A DNA stretch of 64,000 nucleotides from Streptomyces spinosisporus. Lineage in GTDB: Bacteria > Actinomycetota > Actinomycetes > Streptomycetales > Streptomycetaceae. The position numbers and the translations under genes are program-made. The notes beneath the pieces are model-generated. The model saw only the letters and a list, made by a program, of their open reading frames with translations. It made no database searches and was not told where the DNA came from. The stretch is from assembly GCF_022698145.1 (NCBI RefSeq), contig NZ_JALDAX010000004.1:496001-560000 (forward strand), read 5' to 3'. Numbering within the stretch: position 1 is the stretch's first letter; every line of letters starts with the position of its first letter. Of this stretch, positions 43,595-52,334 are shown one piece after another.

Positions 43595-45610
43595 TCAGCC
43601 GATCTGCGCGTTCTTGGAGACGGTCACCTGGTCGATGTCGGAGGTCCGCACGGTCACGGCGACCTTCCAGTCGCCGGCCATGGGGATCTGCACATCGCCG
43701 GCCGACCAGTGTCCGGTGGTGATGCGGTCGGGCGTGACCGGCAGCGGCCCGATCTTCTTGGCCTCCAGGGTGAAGGCCAGCTTCACCTCGGGGACGTCGA
43801 AGGCGCGTCCGTTGGGCCGGGTGACGTAGACGTGCATCTCGTTGCCGCCCACGCGCGCGGGGTCGAGGTCCACCGACACCACGCCCTTGCCGTCGGTGCC
43901 GCCCGTGTCGAACGGCATCGTCAGCGTCAGCGCTCCGGACGACGCGTCGGACGAGGAGTCCGCCGAGGAGGACGCGTCCGAGGACGAGGCTGCGGCCTTG
44001 GCCTCCTGCACCGTACGGCCCGGCTCGGTCTGCGTCAGCACCGTGGTGACGGCGAGCAGCGCGACGGCGACGCCCGCCTCGGCGAGCACGGAGCGCCGCA
44101 GTCCGAAACGGTGGGGGTCGGCGTCCCGCTGCCGCTTCTGCCGCGCCGTGTCCACGGCGGCCCGCTGGCGGGCGAGTTGGGCGGCGCGCTCGGGGTCGCC
44201 GGACGCCTTGGAACCGCTGCCGGACGCCTTGGAACCACTGCCGGAGGTCGACTTCCCTTTCCCGGTGCCGGAGGCCGTCTTCCCGGAGCCGGTCGTCGTC
44301 TTCCCGGCACCTGCCTCGGTGTCGGCCGTCGTGGCGCCCGCGCCGACGCGTGCCTTCTCCCGCGGACGAGGCTCCGCGGGCACCGTGTCCGCCAGCCGCG
44401 CCGTCCACCGCCGGGAGATGTAGGCGATGCCGACCAGCAGCGCCACCAGCCCGATCTTGACCAGCAGCAGCTGCCCGTACGAGGTGTCGGTGAAGGCCGA
44501 CCAGGAGCCGAGCTGACGCCACGACTGGTAGATGCCGGTCGCCACCAGCGCGAGGACGCTGCAGAAGGCGACCTGGGAGAAGCGGCGTACCGCGGCCGTC
44601 TCGACCGGGGTGTCCGCGCGGTACAGCGCGACCAGGAGCGCGCACAGCCCGCCCAGCCAGGCCGCGACCGCCAGCAGATGGACGACGTCGACCGGCATCG
44701 CGATCCCGGGCTGCAGCCCGGTCGAGGCGTGCTCGGCCATCGCCCAGCTCGCCGCGAGACCGGCGGAGACGACGAACCCGCCGATCGCGAGCCCGAAGGT
44801 CAGGTCCCGCTTCTCCTCGTCCTCACGCTTGTCGTAGGCGCCGAAGAGCACGGCGATGAACAGTGCCGCGGCGGCGAGCAGCAGCAGCCGGGACACCAGC
44901 GCCGCACCGGTCTTGGTCTGCAGCACCTGCCCCAGCAGCCCCAGGTCGAAGATGTCGCCGACCTTTCCGGTGCTGGTGTAGGAGCCGCGCAGGAGCAGCA
45001 GCAGAAGGGTCGCGGCGGTCAGCGAGAGCCAGCCGGAGACCACGAGCCGCTGCAGCGGACGTACTCCCGAACCACGCTGCCAGCAGGCCAGGACGAAGGC
45101 GGCGCCGCCCACCATCACGATGAAGCCGGCGTACGACATATAGCGTCCGAAGCCGTACAGCCAGCCCACCACGCCGCCGCCGACCTCCTGGCCGACCGCC
45201 TTGACCGAGGTCGAGGACGGGGCGCCGATGGAGAAGGTGAAGGCGCCCGCGACGGGATGGCTGTCCGCGGAGACGACCTGCCAGGACACCGTGTACGTGC
45301 CGTCGGACAGGCCGCTCTTCAGCTTCACGGCGTACGAGGTGCCGCTGACGTTGGCCGGGTTGCCGGCGTCGACGCGCTTGCCCTTGGGGTCGAGCACGCG
45401 CAGCGAGTCGTCGGACGTGGCGACCTTCTCGGAGAAGGTGAGCGTGACCTGGCTGGGCGCCGTGTCGACCACCACTCCCTGCTCGGGGTCGCTGCCGGTC
45501 AGCGCGGCGTGCGCGGAGGCCGGCCCGGCACCGGCGAGGAGCACGCCGATGACGGTCAGGCACAGCAGCACCAGGAGCCGCATGCGGCGGGGGGTGGTGG
45601 TCTGCGTCAC
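43595..45610 (-). CDS. CopC-CopD-YtkA fusion: copper transport/resistance protein
   Basis: 671 residues from a GTG with GGGAGGG upstream. A signal peptide ends at SAHAAL, exposing the CopC N-terminal His; CopC domain about 30-130, ending SADSHPVAGAFTF. CopD follows with eight hydrophobic segments (about 145-400). A Gly/Ser/Thr/Lys low-complexity cytoplasmic linker spans about 410-495. After one more membrane segment a C-terminal YtkA-like domain begins near 565. It probably moves copper across the membrane for DtpA/GlxA or cytochrome oxidase. Neighbours are PCuAC (13 bp) and dtpA (8 bp). Confidence 0.88.
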   Translation of the reverse strand: MTQTTTPRRMRLLVLLCLTVIGVLLAGAGPASAHAALTGSDPEQGVVVDTAPSQVTLTFSEKVATSDDSLRVLDPKGKRVDAGNPANVSGTSYAVKLKSGLSDGTYTVSWQVVSADSHPVAGAFTFSIGAPSSTSVKAVGQEVGGGVVGWLYGFGRYMSYAGFIVMVGGAAFVLACWQRGSGVRPLQRLVVSGWLSLTAATLLLLLLRGSYTSTGKVGDIFDLGLLGQVLQTKTGAALVSRLLLLAAAALFIAVLFGAYDKREDEEKRDLTFGLAIGGFVVSAGLAASWAMAEHASTGLQPGIAMPVDVVHLLAVAAWLGGLCALLVALYRADTPVETAAVRRFSQVAFCSVLALVATGIYQSWRQLGSWSAFTDTSYGQLLLVKIGLVALLVGIAYISRRWTARLADTVPAEPRPREKARVGAGATTADTEAGAGKTTTGSGKTASGTGKGKSTSGSGSKASGSGSKASGDPERAAQLARQRAAVDTARQKRQRDADPHRFGLRRSVLAEAGVAVALLAVTTVLTQTEPGRTVQEAKAAASSSDASSSADSSSDASSGALTLTMPFDTGGTDGKGVVSVDLDPARVGGNEMHVYVTRPNGRAFDVPEVKLAFTLEAKKIGPLPVTPDRITTGHWSAGDVQIPMAGDWKVAVTVRTSDIDQVTVSKNAQIG

Positions 45611-45623
45611 GGTGTTCCCTCCC

Positions 45624-46082
45624 TCAGTGTCCGTTCGCGGGGTTGTACGTGGCGGACTTCACCGGCATCTCAACCCTGATCGGGCCGGACTCGGCGAAGT
45701 GGAGCTCCACGCTCACCTTCTGGCCCTGCTTCGGCTTCTGCTTCAGGTTCTCGAACATCAGGTGGTTGCCGCCGCTCTGGAACACGAGCCGCCCGTGGGC
45801 GGGGATGTCCAGCGACTTGACCTCCTCCATGGACTGCCCGACGGTCCGGTGGACCGTCACGCTGCCCGCGGCGTCACTGGTGACGGAGGTCAACTCGTCC
45901 TTGGCGCCGCCGTCGTTGGTGATGGTGACGAAGCCCGCGGCCATGTCGGAGACCGGCTGGGGCATGTAGGAGGAGCTGACGGACAGTTCGGGCTTCGCGT
46001 CGCCGGAGTCGCCGGAGCCGCCGCAGGCCGTCAGGGCGAGCGCACCGGCTATCAGGGCCGCCGGCGCGACGAGGTGCCTCAC
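45624..46082 (-). CDS. PCuAC copper chaperone lipoprotein
   Basis: 152 residues from a GTG overlapping the sco stop by 4 bp. A lipobox (LTAC, near residue 18) makes it a membrane-anchored lipoprotein. The copper-binding pattern of PCuAC/DUF461 is present as HRTVGQSMEE near residue 77 and GNHLMF near 104 (His, Met, His, Met ligands). It donates Cu(I) to oxidase CuA/CuB sites. In S. coelicolor the orthologue (ECuC) works with Sco; that operon arrangement is reproduced here. Confidence 0.9.
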   Translation of the reverse strand: MRHLVAPAALIAGALALTACGGSGDSGDAKPELSVSSSYMPQPVSDMAAGFVTITNDGGAKDELTSVTSDAAGSVTVHRTVGQSMEEVKSLDIPAHGRLVFQSGGNHLMFENLKQKPKQGQKVSVELHFAESGPIRVEMPVKSATYNPANGH

Positions 46083-46732
46083 GGGTTCTCCCCCTTGATG
46101 AGCTTGGGGAGGTCCTTGGTGTAGTCGTCGACGGTGGCGTCCTCGCCGTACAGGACGTAGCCGCCGTTCGTCTTCGGCGAGAACGCGATGACCTGGGTGC
46201 CGTGCACCGAGACGGTCTTGCCCGTCTTCTTGTCCTTGTGGGTCGGCTCGATGGAGATGCCGAGGGTGCGGGCGCCGGCCTGGATGGTGGCGAAGTCGCC
46301 GGTCAGGCCGACGAACTGGGGATCGATGCCCTTGAGCCACTTGCCCAGCTCGGCGGGGGTGTCGCGGCCCGGATCGGTGGTGACGAACACGACCCGCAGC
46401 TTGTCCTGCTGGGCCTTGGGCAGCTGCTTCTTGGCGACGGCGAGGTTGTTCATCGTCAGCGGGCAGATGTCGGGGCAGTGGGTGTAGCCGAAGTAGATCA
46501 ACGTCGGCCGGCCCGCCGTCTCCTTGCGGAAGTCGTACTTCTTGCCCTGGGTGTCGGTCAGCACCAGGTCGGGCTTCTCGAAGGGCTTGTCGAGGATGGT
46601 CGCGGCCTTCTGCGAGGTGTCCTCGGAGACCACGGCGACGGGCGACTTGCCGTCGTCACCGCTGCCGCAGGCGGACAGGGTCAGACAGGCGGCGCCGAGC
46701 AGCGCGGCCGCGAGAGACGTCTTCTTGCGCAT
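46079..46732 (-). CDS. sco: SCO1/SenC-family copper chaperone (Sco)
   Basis: 217 residues from the ATG at 46732, eight bases after GGGAG. A lipobox is visible (LTLSAC, near residue 19). The thioredoxin-like domain holds the copper-binding HCPDICP (CxxxC, near residue 88) and the distal His in VSVHGTQ near 174. Sco proteins help assemble the CuA centre of cytochrome c oxidase and, in S. coelicolor, deliver copper to DtpA/GlxA-dependent development. It shares an overlapping stop-start with the PCuAC gene. Confidence 0.93.
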   Translation of the reverse strand: MRKKTSLAAALLGAACLTLSACGSGDDGKSPVAVVSEDTSQKAATILDKPFEKPDLVLTDTQGKKYDFRKETAGRPTLIYFGYTHCPDICPLTMNNLAVAKKQLPKAQQDKLRVVFVTTDPGRDTPAELGKWLKGIDPQFVGLTGDFATIQAGARTLGISIEPTHKDKKTGKTVSVHGTQVIAFSPKTNGGYVLYGEDATVDDYTKDLPKLIKGENP

Positions 46733-46761
46733 ACTGCATTCTCCCGGGGGACGACCCCGCC

Positions 46762-46789
46762 CCCCGGCCGCAGAACGGGCGGGCCGGGG
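46762..46789 (-). terminator. Hairpin between ycnI-like and sco genes
   Basis: CCCCGGCC (46762-46769) pairs with GGCCGGGG (46782-46789). It lies between the ycnI-like stop (46834) and the sco start (46732), so it may partly terminate or attenuate transcription. Confidence 0.45.
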
Positions 46790-46833
46790 AACACGGGGCG
46801 TCCCGGAAAGTGGGGTGGGGTGGACGGGCTGGG

Positions 46834-47568
46834 TCAGGCGTCGCTGCGGCGACGGCCGGCGAGCACGCCGTACGCCACGCCCAGCGCTCCGACGACGATG
46901 CCGACGATGCCCAGCACGCGCGCGGTGGTGTCGCTGCTGTCGCTGTCGGCGGAGGTGTCGGCGGCCGCGTTCTCGGTGTCCTTGGCGTTGTCGGAGGCGT
47001 CCTCGGCGGTGGAGCCGTGCGCGTGGTCGTCCTCGGCGGCGGACAGGGCCAGCACCGGGGCCGGGTTCTCGGGCTCCTCCTGGCCCTTCTGCTGGACCTC
47101 GATCCAGCGGACGACCTCCTTGTCGGAGTACGTCTGCAGCGCCTTGAAGGTGAGTTCGTCGGCGTCCTCGGGCAGGGTGCCGACGGAGACCGGGAACTTC
47201 TGGAAGAAGCCGGGCTTGACGCCGCCGTCCTTCGCCGTCCACGTGATCTTGGAGACGGCCTCGTTGATCTTCTCGCCGTGCATCTCGATCGGCTTGGCCA
47301 GCTTGGACTTGGTGACCTTGATGTCCCAGCCGTCGATCGGCTCCGGCATGGCGGAGGCCAGCGGGTGGTCGGTCGGGAAGCTGACCTCGAGCTTGGTGGT
47401 CGAGGCGTTGTCGCGCTCGTTGGGGACCTTGAAGTCGATGACGGCGTAACCGCCCTTGGCGGCGGTGCCCTCGGGCTGCACGGTGACGTGCGCGAAGGCG
47501 GGCGAGGACAGGACGACGACGGCCGAGGCGGCAAGGGCGCCGGTGGCGGCGAGACGGGAAGCCTTCAT
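46834..47568 (-). CDS. YcnI-like (DUF1775) copper-associated secreted protein
   Basis: 244 residues. A signal peptide ends at FAHVTV, leaving an N-terminal His, the known copper ligand of YcnI. The DUF1775 domain includes YAVIDFKVPNERDNAST, EPIDGWDIKV and FPVSVGTLP, with the tryptophan of the Trp brace likely in DGWDI. A long acidic, Ala/Asp-rich spacer (about 170-212) is followed by a C-terminal membrane anchor and GRRRSDA tail. It is an extracytoplasmic, membrane-tethered copper-binding protein located at the head of the sco operon region. Confidence 0.9.
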   Translation of the reverse strand: MKASRLAATGALAASAVVVLSSPAFAHVTVQPEGTAAKGGYAVIDFKVPNERDNASTTKLEVSFPTDHPLASAMPEPIDGWDIKVTKSKLAKPIEMHGEKINEAVSKITWTAKDGGVKPGFFQKFPVSVGTLPEDADELTFKALQTYSDKEVVRWIEVQQKGQEEPENPAPVLALSAAEDDHAHGSTAEDASDNAKDTENAAADTSADSDSSDTTARVLGIVGIVVGALGVAYGVLAGRRRSDA

Positions 47569-47698
47569 GAACGGGTGCGCTCCACTTCGGGTGAGGTTCG
47601 GTGACGAGGGGCGCGTGACGCGAAAGGTGCGGGCACGCGCGTGTGCCGCGCGACGGCGGCCCCTCTCCCGGTCCCGGCAGAGTGGCGGTCGCGTCGCG

Positions 47699-48595
47699 TC
47701 AGGCGGCCAGAGCGAGCACGGCGGCCGGCGGGCCGCGTCTGATCACCGAGTGCTGGAGTGCGGTGGTACGGGGCTTGCGGGGCGCGAGCAGCGCGGTGCG
47801 CGGCGGAGCCGGATCCGTCTCGGGCAGGCCCGGAAGCCCGGCGCGCAGCGCGCGCACCAGTGCGAGCGCCCCGCGCAGGGACCGTACGAAGGCCCCTTCG
47901 GCGACCATGTGCGCCGACAGCGTGGACAGTTCGGCGAGCCGCAGCAGAGCCAAATCGCCGCGGCGCAGCAGCCAGCCCGCGGCGATCGCCGCGAGGACGT
48001 GGCCGAGCAGCATCGGCAGGGACGGCAGCAGCGAGGTGAAGGAACCGGTGGTGGACAGGGCGTCCGCCGGATGGTGCGCGGAGCTCATGTCCATCGCCGT
48101 CTCGGGGGACAGCCCGGCGTCGGCGAGGATTCTGCGGGCCTGGGCGGGGCTGATCGCCGCGGCCGTGGTCCCGCACACCAGGCGCGCCGCCCGCTCCACC
48201 AGCGTGGCGTCGGACATCGAGTGCATCGCGTGCACCGACGACATGGATGTCATGGATGTCATGGACGGCATCGACGTCATCGGTGACACGGACGCCATCG
48301 AGCCCATGGAGGAGCCGGTGTGCTGGGCCAGTCCGAACAGCGTGTGCAGCGCGGTCTGTCCGGCCGCGAGCAGTGCCGCGATGCCCGGCAGCGACCGCGC
48401 GCGTCCGGCGAGCGGTGCCGCGACCAGAAGTGCCCCGGCGAACCCCGCGCCCAGCGTCCACAGCGGCACCGTGGCGCAGGAGGCGAGAGTGTGACCTGCA
48501 GCGGCCAGCACGACGCAGACCGCGGCGAACACCGCGGCCCTGAAGATCCGGAGATCGTTCCCGGAGCGCGTCGGGCGCTGGTGGGGGGCAGACAT
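47699..48595 (-). CDS. Met/His-rich membrane protein of the copper cluster
   Basis: 298 residues from the ATG at 48595. Hydrophobic segments lie at about residues 16-35, 40-60, 67-87 and 170-195. Between the third and fourth is a methionine/histidine-rich stretch (MGSMASVSPMTSMPSMTSM and continuing VHAMHSM, about residues 95-130), encoded by a short imperfect DNA repeat. Met-rich runs bind Cu(I) outside the membrane in other proteins. I do not recognise the family, but the position upstream of ycnI-sco-PCuAC-copCD-dtpA makes a copper-related role likely. Start is preceded by a weak ribosome site. Confidence 0.72.
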   Translation of the reverse strand: MSAPHQRPTRSGNDLRIFRAAVFAAVCVVLAAAGHTLASCATVPLWTLGAGFAGALLVAAPLAGRARSLPGIAALLAAGQTALHTLFGLAQHTGSSMGSMASVSPMTSMPSMTSMTSMSSVHAMHSMSDATLVERAARLVCGTTAAAISPAQARRILADAGLSPETAMDMSSAHHPADALSTTGSFTSLLPSLPMLLGHVLAAIAAGWLLRRGDLALLRLAELSTLSAHMVAEGAFVRSLRGALALVRALRAGLPGLPETDPAPPRTALLAPRKPRTTALQHSVIRRGPPAAVLALAA

Positions 48596-48818
48596 GGCGG
48601 GCTCATCATCGCACTGGCCCCAGGGGCGCCGTACGGCAGGTCCACAAGGTGCGGTACGAACCGGAACGTCGGCCTCTGCCACGGGCCGCCCGCACATACA
48701 CCGATTCCGTTCCGGACGCATCGCCCATATGGGCTGCATCACGTCAACTCTGTGCTTACAACGGGGCACGCGCGGCAATACGTAACGGTATGTCGAGCCG
48801 CTGGCTGGAGGCTGGAGC

Positions 48819-49265
48819 ATGAGCATCTGGTGGTCACTCCACTTGCGGCGGGAAGCCGCGAGCGTTCCGCTCGCCAGACGGCTGCTGCTCGGCACGATGG
48901 AGACGGCGGGCGTCGACCCCGACATCTCCTACGACCTCTCGGTGGCCCTCAGCGAGGCCTGTGCGAACGCCGTCGAGCACGGCGGGGGCACCGTCCAGGG
49001 CGCGACCTCGGAGGCGTACCGGGTCACCGCGTATCTCGACGGCGAGAAGTGCCGTATCGAAGTCACCGACTCCGGGCCGGGGTTCGGCCCCGCCCCGGCG
49101 CCCCGCCCCGTCCGCGCGGACGCCGAGCACGGGCGGGGCCTGTTCCTGATCCGTGAACTCGCCGACCACGTCCACATCGGCCACAAGCCGGGCCGTGAGG
49201 GCACGGTGGTGAGCTTCGACAAGATCCTCAAGTGGCGCGAGGACGCGCCGCTGATGGCCGTGTGA
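48819..49265 (+). CDS. Anti-sigma-factor-type ATP-binding protein (HATPase_c_2)
   Basis: 148 residues comprising a single GHKL ATPase domain: N-box LSEACANAVEH near residue 48, G1 box DSGPGFG near 86, and GRGLFLIRELADHV near 107. These are RsbW/SpoIIAB-like kinases that bind sigma factors or anti-anti-sigma proteins; Streptomyces encodes dozens. No sigma factor or antagonist gene adjoins it. An upstream ATG-rich spacer of about 220 bp separates it from the divergent Met/His-rich gene. Confidence 0.85.
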   Translation: MSIWWSLHLRREAASVPLARRLLLGTMETAGVDPDISYDLSVALSEACANAVEHGGGTVQGATSEAYRVTAYLDGEKCRIEVTDSGPGFGPAPAPRPVRADAEHGRGLFLIRELADHVHIGHKPGREGTVVSFDKILKWREDAPLMAV

Positions 49266-49316
49266 GCGGCCGTCGCGGCTGCGCGGCCGGCCGGCCCGAG
49301 TGACGAAACAGCTCCC

Positions 49317-50687
49317 TCAGCCGCTCTCCAGCACCTTCCCCAGCACCTCCAGCGCCTGCGGATACGCCCGCTCCCGAGGCGTTCCGTAGCCGACGACGAG
49401 CCCCTGCGGGCGTCCCGGCGCGGGCGTGTGCCAGTGGTCGCCCAGGTGTCCCACGGCCAGCCCCTCGGCCTCGGCCCGCTTCAGCACCTCCTCCTCGTCG
49501 GCGACCTCCACGAGCGCGTGCAGCCCGGCGGCGATCCCGCGCACCTCGGTCCGGCCGCCGAGCCGGCCGAGCAGCTGGTCCCGGCGTCTGCGGTAGCGCA
49601 GCCGGCACGCGCGCACATGGCGGTCGTAGGCGTGGCTGTCGATGAGTTCGGCGAGCGCCAACTGGCCGATGGACTCGGTGTGGTGATCGCTGTGCAGCTT
49701 GGCGTCGGCGACCGCGTCGACCAGGTGCGGCGGCAGCACCATCCAGCCCAGCCGCAGCGCGGGTCCCAGCGTCTTCGAGGCGGTGCCCAGATAGACGACC
49801 CGCCCCGGCGCCATCCCCTGGAGCGCGCCGACGGGCTGGCGGTCGTAGCGGAACTCCCCGTCGTAGTCGTCCTCGACGATCAGCCCGTCACGCGCGCGTG
49901 CCCAGTCCGTGATCGCGCGCCGCCGCTCGGGGTGCAGCGTCACCCCGGTCGGGTACTGGTGCGCCGGCGTCACCACCACCGCCCGGCAGTCCCCCAGTTC
50001 GTGCGCGCACGCGCCCCGCTCGTCGACGCGCACGGGCACGACCGTACCGCCGTTGTGCCGCACCACCTCCCGGTGGAAGGGCAGCCCCGGGTCCTCCATG
50101 GCGATCGTCTCGCCGTCCAGCACCCGCGTGAGCAGCGCGAGCCCCTGCACATACCCCGAGGTGATCACGATCCGCTCGGGCGGCGCGATGACGCCCCGGG
50201 CACGCCCCAGATACCCCGACAGCGCGGTGCGCAGTTCGATCCGGCCGCGCGGGTCCCCGTAGTCGTACGCCAGCAGCGGCGCCGTCGCGATGGCCCGTCG
50301 CAGCGCCCGCAGCCAGGCCGCCGCCGGGAACGCCCCGACGTCCGGGCTGCCGGGCCGCAGATCGAAACGCGGGGTACGCGCGCGTGCCGCCGCCTCCGGG
50401 GCCTCGGCGTCGAGCGAGGGCAGCGAGGCGACCCGGGTGCCCGAACCCTGCCGGGCGGTCAGATACCCCTCGGCGACCAGCTGGTCGTAGGCCGCCTTGG
50501 CGGTGCCCCGGGAGATGCCGAGCTCCTCGGCCAGCCGCCGGGTCGCCGGCAACCGCGTCCCGGGCGCCAGCCGCCCGTCCCGCACGGCGTCCCGCAGCGC
50601 CCGCTCCAGCCCGATGCGCCGCCCGTCGGCGGCGTCCGGCTCCAGATGCAGATCGACCCCGACACCGGACCAGAAGTCGTCGTTCAC
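49317..50687 (-). CDS. MocR/PdxR-type regulator (GntR HTH plus aminotransferase domain)
   Basis: 456 residues from the GTG at 50687 with GGGGAGGGG upstream. Residues 20-85 are a GntR winged helix (LPATRRLAEELGISRGTAKA, then YDQLVAEGYLTARQGSGTRV). Residues 110-450 are an aminotransferase-fold domain with VTPAHQYPTGVTL, DDYDGEFRYD and the PLP lysine in GTASKTLGPALRLGW near residue 317. MocR proteins use bound PLP to regulate genes of vitamin B6, GABA or related metabolism. No pdx gene is adjacent, so its target is unknown. Confidence 0.88.
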   Translation of the reverse strand: MNDDFWSGVGVDLHLEPDAADGRRIGLERALRDAVRDGRLAPGTRLPATRRLAEELGISRGTAKAAYDQLVAEGYLTARQGSGTRVASLPSLDAEAPEAAARARTPRFDLRPGSPDVGAFPAAAWLRALRRAIATAPLLAYDYGDPRGRIELRTALSGYLGRARGVIAPPERIVITSGYVQGLALLTRVLDGETIAMEDPGLPFHREVVRHNGGTVVPVRVDERGACAHELGDCRAVVVTPAHQYPTGVTLHPERRRAITDWARARDGLIVEDDYDGEFRYDRQPVGALQGMAPGRVVYLGTASKTLGPALRLGWMVLPPHLVDAVADAKLHSDHHTESIGQLALAELIDSHAYDRHVRACRLRYRRRRDQLLGRLGGRTEVRGIAAGLHALVEVADEEEVLKRAEAEGLAVGHLGDHWHTPAPGRPQGLVVGYGTPRERAYPQALEVLGKVLESG

Positions 50688-50714
50688 CAATCCCCTCCCC
50701 CTGGGCATACCAAT

Positions 50715-50741
50715 GGCCGGGCACCTGACAGGTGCCCGGCC
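50715..50741 (-). terminator. Terminator of the aminopeptidase P gene
   Basis: GGCCGGGCACCTG (50715-50727) and CAGGTGCCCGGCC (50729-50741) form a perfect 13-bp inverted repeat with a single central base, starting 12 bp after the pepP stop. Confidence 0.85.
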
Positions 50742-50753
50742 GCAGCTGTTTCA

Positions 50754-52211
50754 TCAGCCCTTCAGTGACGCCATCCAGGACTCGACCTCGGCGGAGCGCC
50801 GCGGCAGGCCCGCCGACAGGTTGCGGTTGCCGTCCTCGGTCACCAGGATGTCGTCCTCGATCCGCACCCCGATGCCGCGGTACTCCTCGGGCACGGTGAG
50901 GTCGTCGGCCTGGAAGTACAGGCCCGGCTCGACGGTGAGGCACATCCCCGGCTCCAGCGTGCCGTCGACGTACGTCTCCACGCGCGCGGCGGCGCAGTCG
51001 TGCACGTCCATGCCGAGCATGTGACCCGTGCCGTGCAGCGTCCACCGGCGCTGCAGCCCGAGCTCCAGCACCCGCTCCACCGGCCCCTCGACCAGACCCC
51101 ACTCGACGAGCCGCTCGGCGAGCACCCGCTGCGCGGCGTCGTGGAAGTCGCGGTACTTGGCACCCGGCCTGACGGCCGCGATGCCGGCCTCCTGGGCGTC
51201 GTACACGGCGTCGTAGATCTTCTTCTGGATCTCGCTGAAGCGGCCGCCGATCGGCAGCGTGCGCGTGACGTCCGCGGTGTAGTACGTGTGCGTCTCGACG
51301 CCGGCGTCCAGGAGCAGCAGGTCGCCGGAGCGCACCGGTCCGTCGTTGCGCACCCAGTGCAGGGTGCAGGCGTGCGGTCCGGCGGCGGCGATGGTGCCGT
51401 AGCCGACGTCGTTGCCCTCCACGCGCGCGCGGAGGAAGAACGTGCCCTCGATGTAGCGCTCGGAGGTCGCCTCGGCCCGGTCGAGGACCTTCACGACGTC
51501 CTCGAAGCCGCGCACGGTCGAGTCGACCGCCTTCTGCAGCTCACCGATCTCGAAGGCGTCCTTGACCAGCCGCGCCTCGGAGAGGAAGACCCGCAGCTCC
51601 TCGTCGCGCTCGGCGGTGACCTTGTCGGTCAGGGCCGCCTCGATCCCGGCGTCGTAGCCGCGCACGACGCGCACCGGGCCGGTGGCCTCGCGCAGCGCGT
51701 CGGGCAGTTCGCGGACGTCGGAGGCGGGGATGCCGTACAGCTTTTCGGCCTCGGTGAGCGAGTGCCGGCGGCCGACCCACAGCTCGCCCTGTCCGGAGAG
51801 CCAGAACTCGCCGTTCTCCCGGTCGGAGCGGGGCAGGAGGTAGATCGTCGCGTCGTGGCCCGTCGCCGTGGGCTCCAGCACGAGGACGCCGTCCTCGGTC
51901 TGGTTGCCGGTGAGGTAGGCGTACTCGACCGATGCCCTGAAGGCGTACTCCGTGTCGTTCGAGCGCGTCTTGAGGTTTCCCGCGGGGATCACCAGACGGT
52001 CGCCGGGGAAGCGCGCGGAGAGCGCGGCGCGGCGGGCGGCCGTCTCGGCGGCCTGGGCGATCGGCTCCAGGTCGTGCAGCTCCGTGTCGGCCCAGCCGGA
52101 CTTCATGTTCTCGGCCAGCTCGTCGGAGACGCCCGGGTACAGGCCGTTCTTGCGCTGCTTGATCGGCTCTTCGCTCTCTTCCGGGGTCTCCGGCGTGAGC
52201 TCGTCTGCCAC
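50754..52211 (-). CDS. pepP: Xaa-Pro aminopeptidase (aminopeptidase P)
   Basis: 485 residues from the GTG at 52211, six bases after GAGGAGG; an ATG two codons earlier abuts the ribosome site and is unlikely. The N-terminal AMP_N domain spans about 40-170, followed by the M24 pita-bread domain with metal ligands in LLLDAGVETHTYYTADVTRT (two Asp), HGTGHMLGMDVHD (His near residue 388), EPGLYF and the final EDD. It releases N-terminal residues before proline in the cytoplasm. A strong terminator follows, so it is monocistronic. Confidence 0.93.
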   Translation of the reverse strand: MADELTPETPEESEEPIKQRKNGLYPGVSDELAENMKSGWADTELHDLEPIAQAAETAARRAALSARFPGDRLVIPAGNLKTRSNDTEYAFRASVEYAYLTGNQTEDGVLVLEPTATGHDATIYLLPRSDRENGEFWLSGQGELWVGRRHSLTEAEKLYGIPASDVRELPDALREATGPVRVVRGYDAGIEAALTDKVTAERDEELRVFLSEARLVKDAFEIGELQKAVDSTVRGFEDVVKVLDRAEATSERYIEGTFFLRARVEGNDVGYGTIAAAGPHACTLHWVRNDGPVRSGDLLLLDAGVETHTYYTADVTRTLPIGGRFSEIQKKIYDAVYDAQEAGIAAVRPGAKYRDFHDAAQRVLAERLVEWGLVEGPVERVLELGLQRRWTLHGTGHMLGMDVHDCAAARVETYVDGTLEPGMCLTVEPGLYFQADDLTVPEEYRGIGVRIEDDILVTEDGNRNLSAGLPRRSAEVESWMASLKG

Positions 52212-52334
52212 GGTCATCCTCCTCGATACGGCACTGGACCCCCTCCATCGTACGGTCGTGCGGAAGGGGTCCACGGGGCGAAGGACCTGTTACCGGTGGC
52301 AGCGGCGCGCGGCACGCGAGCACGCGCCCCGGGC

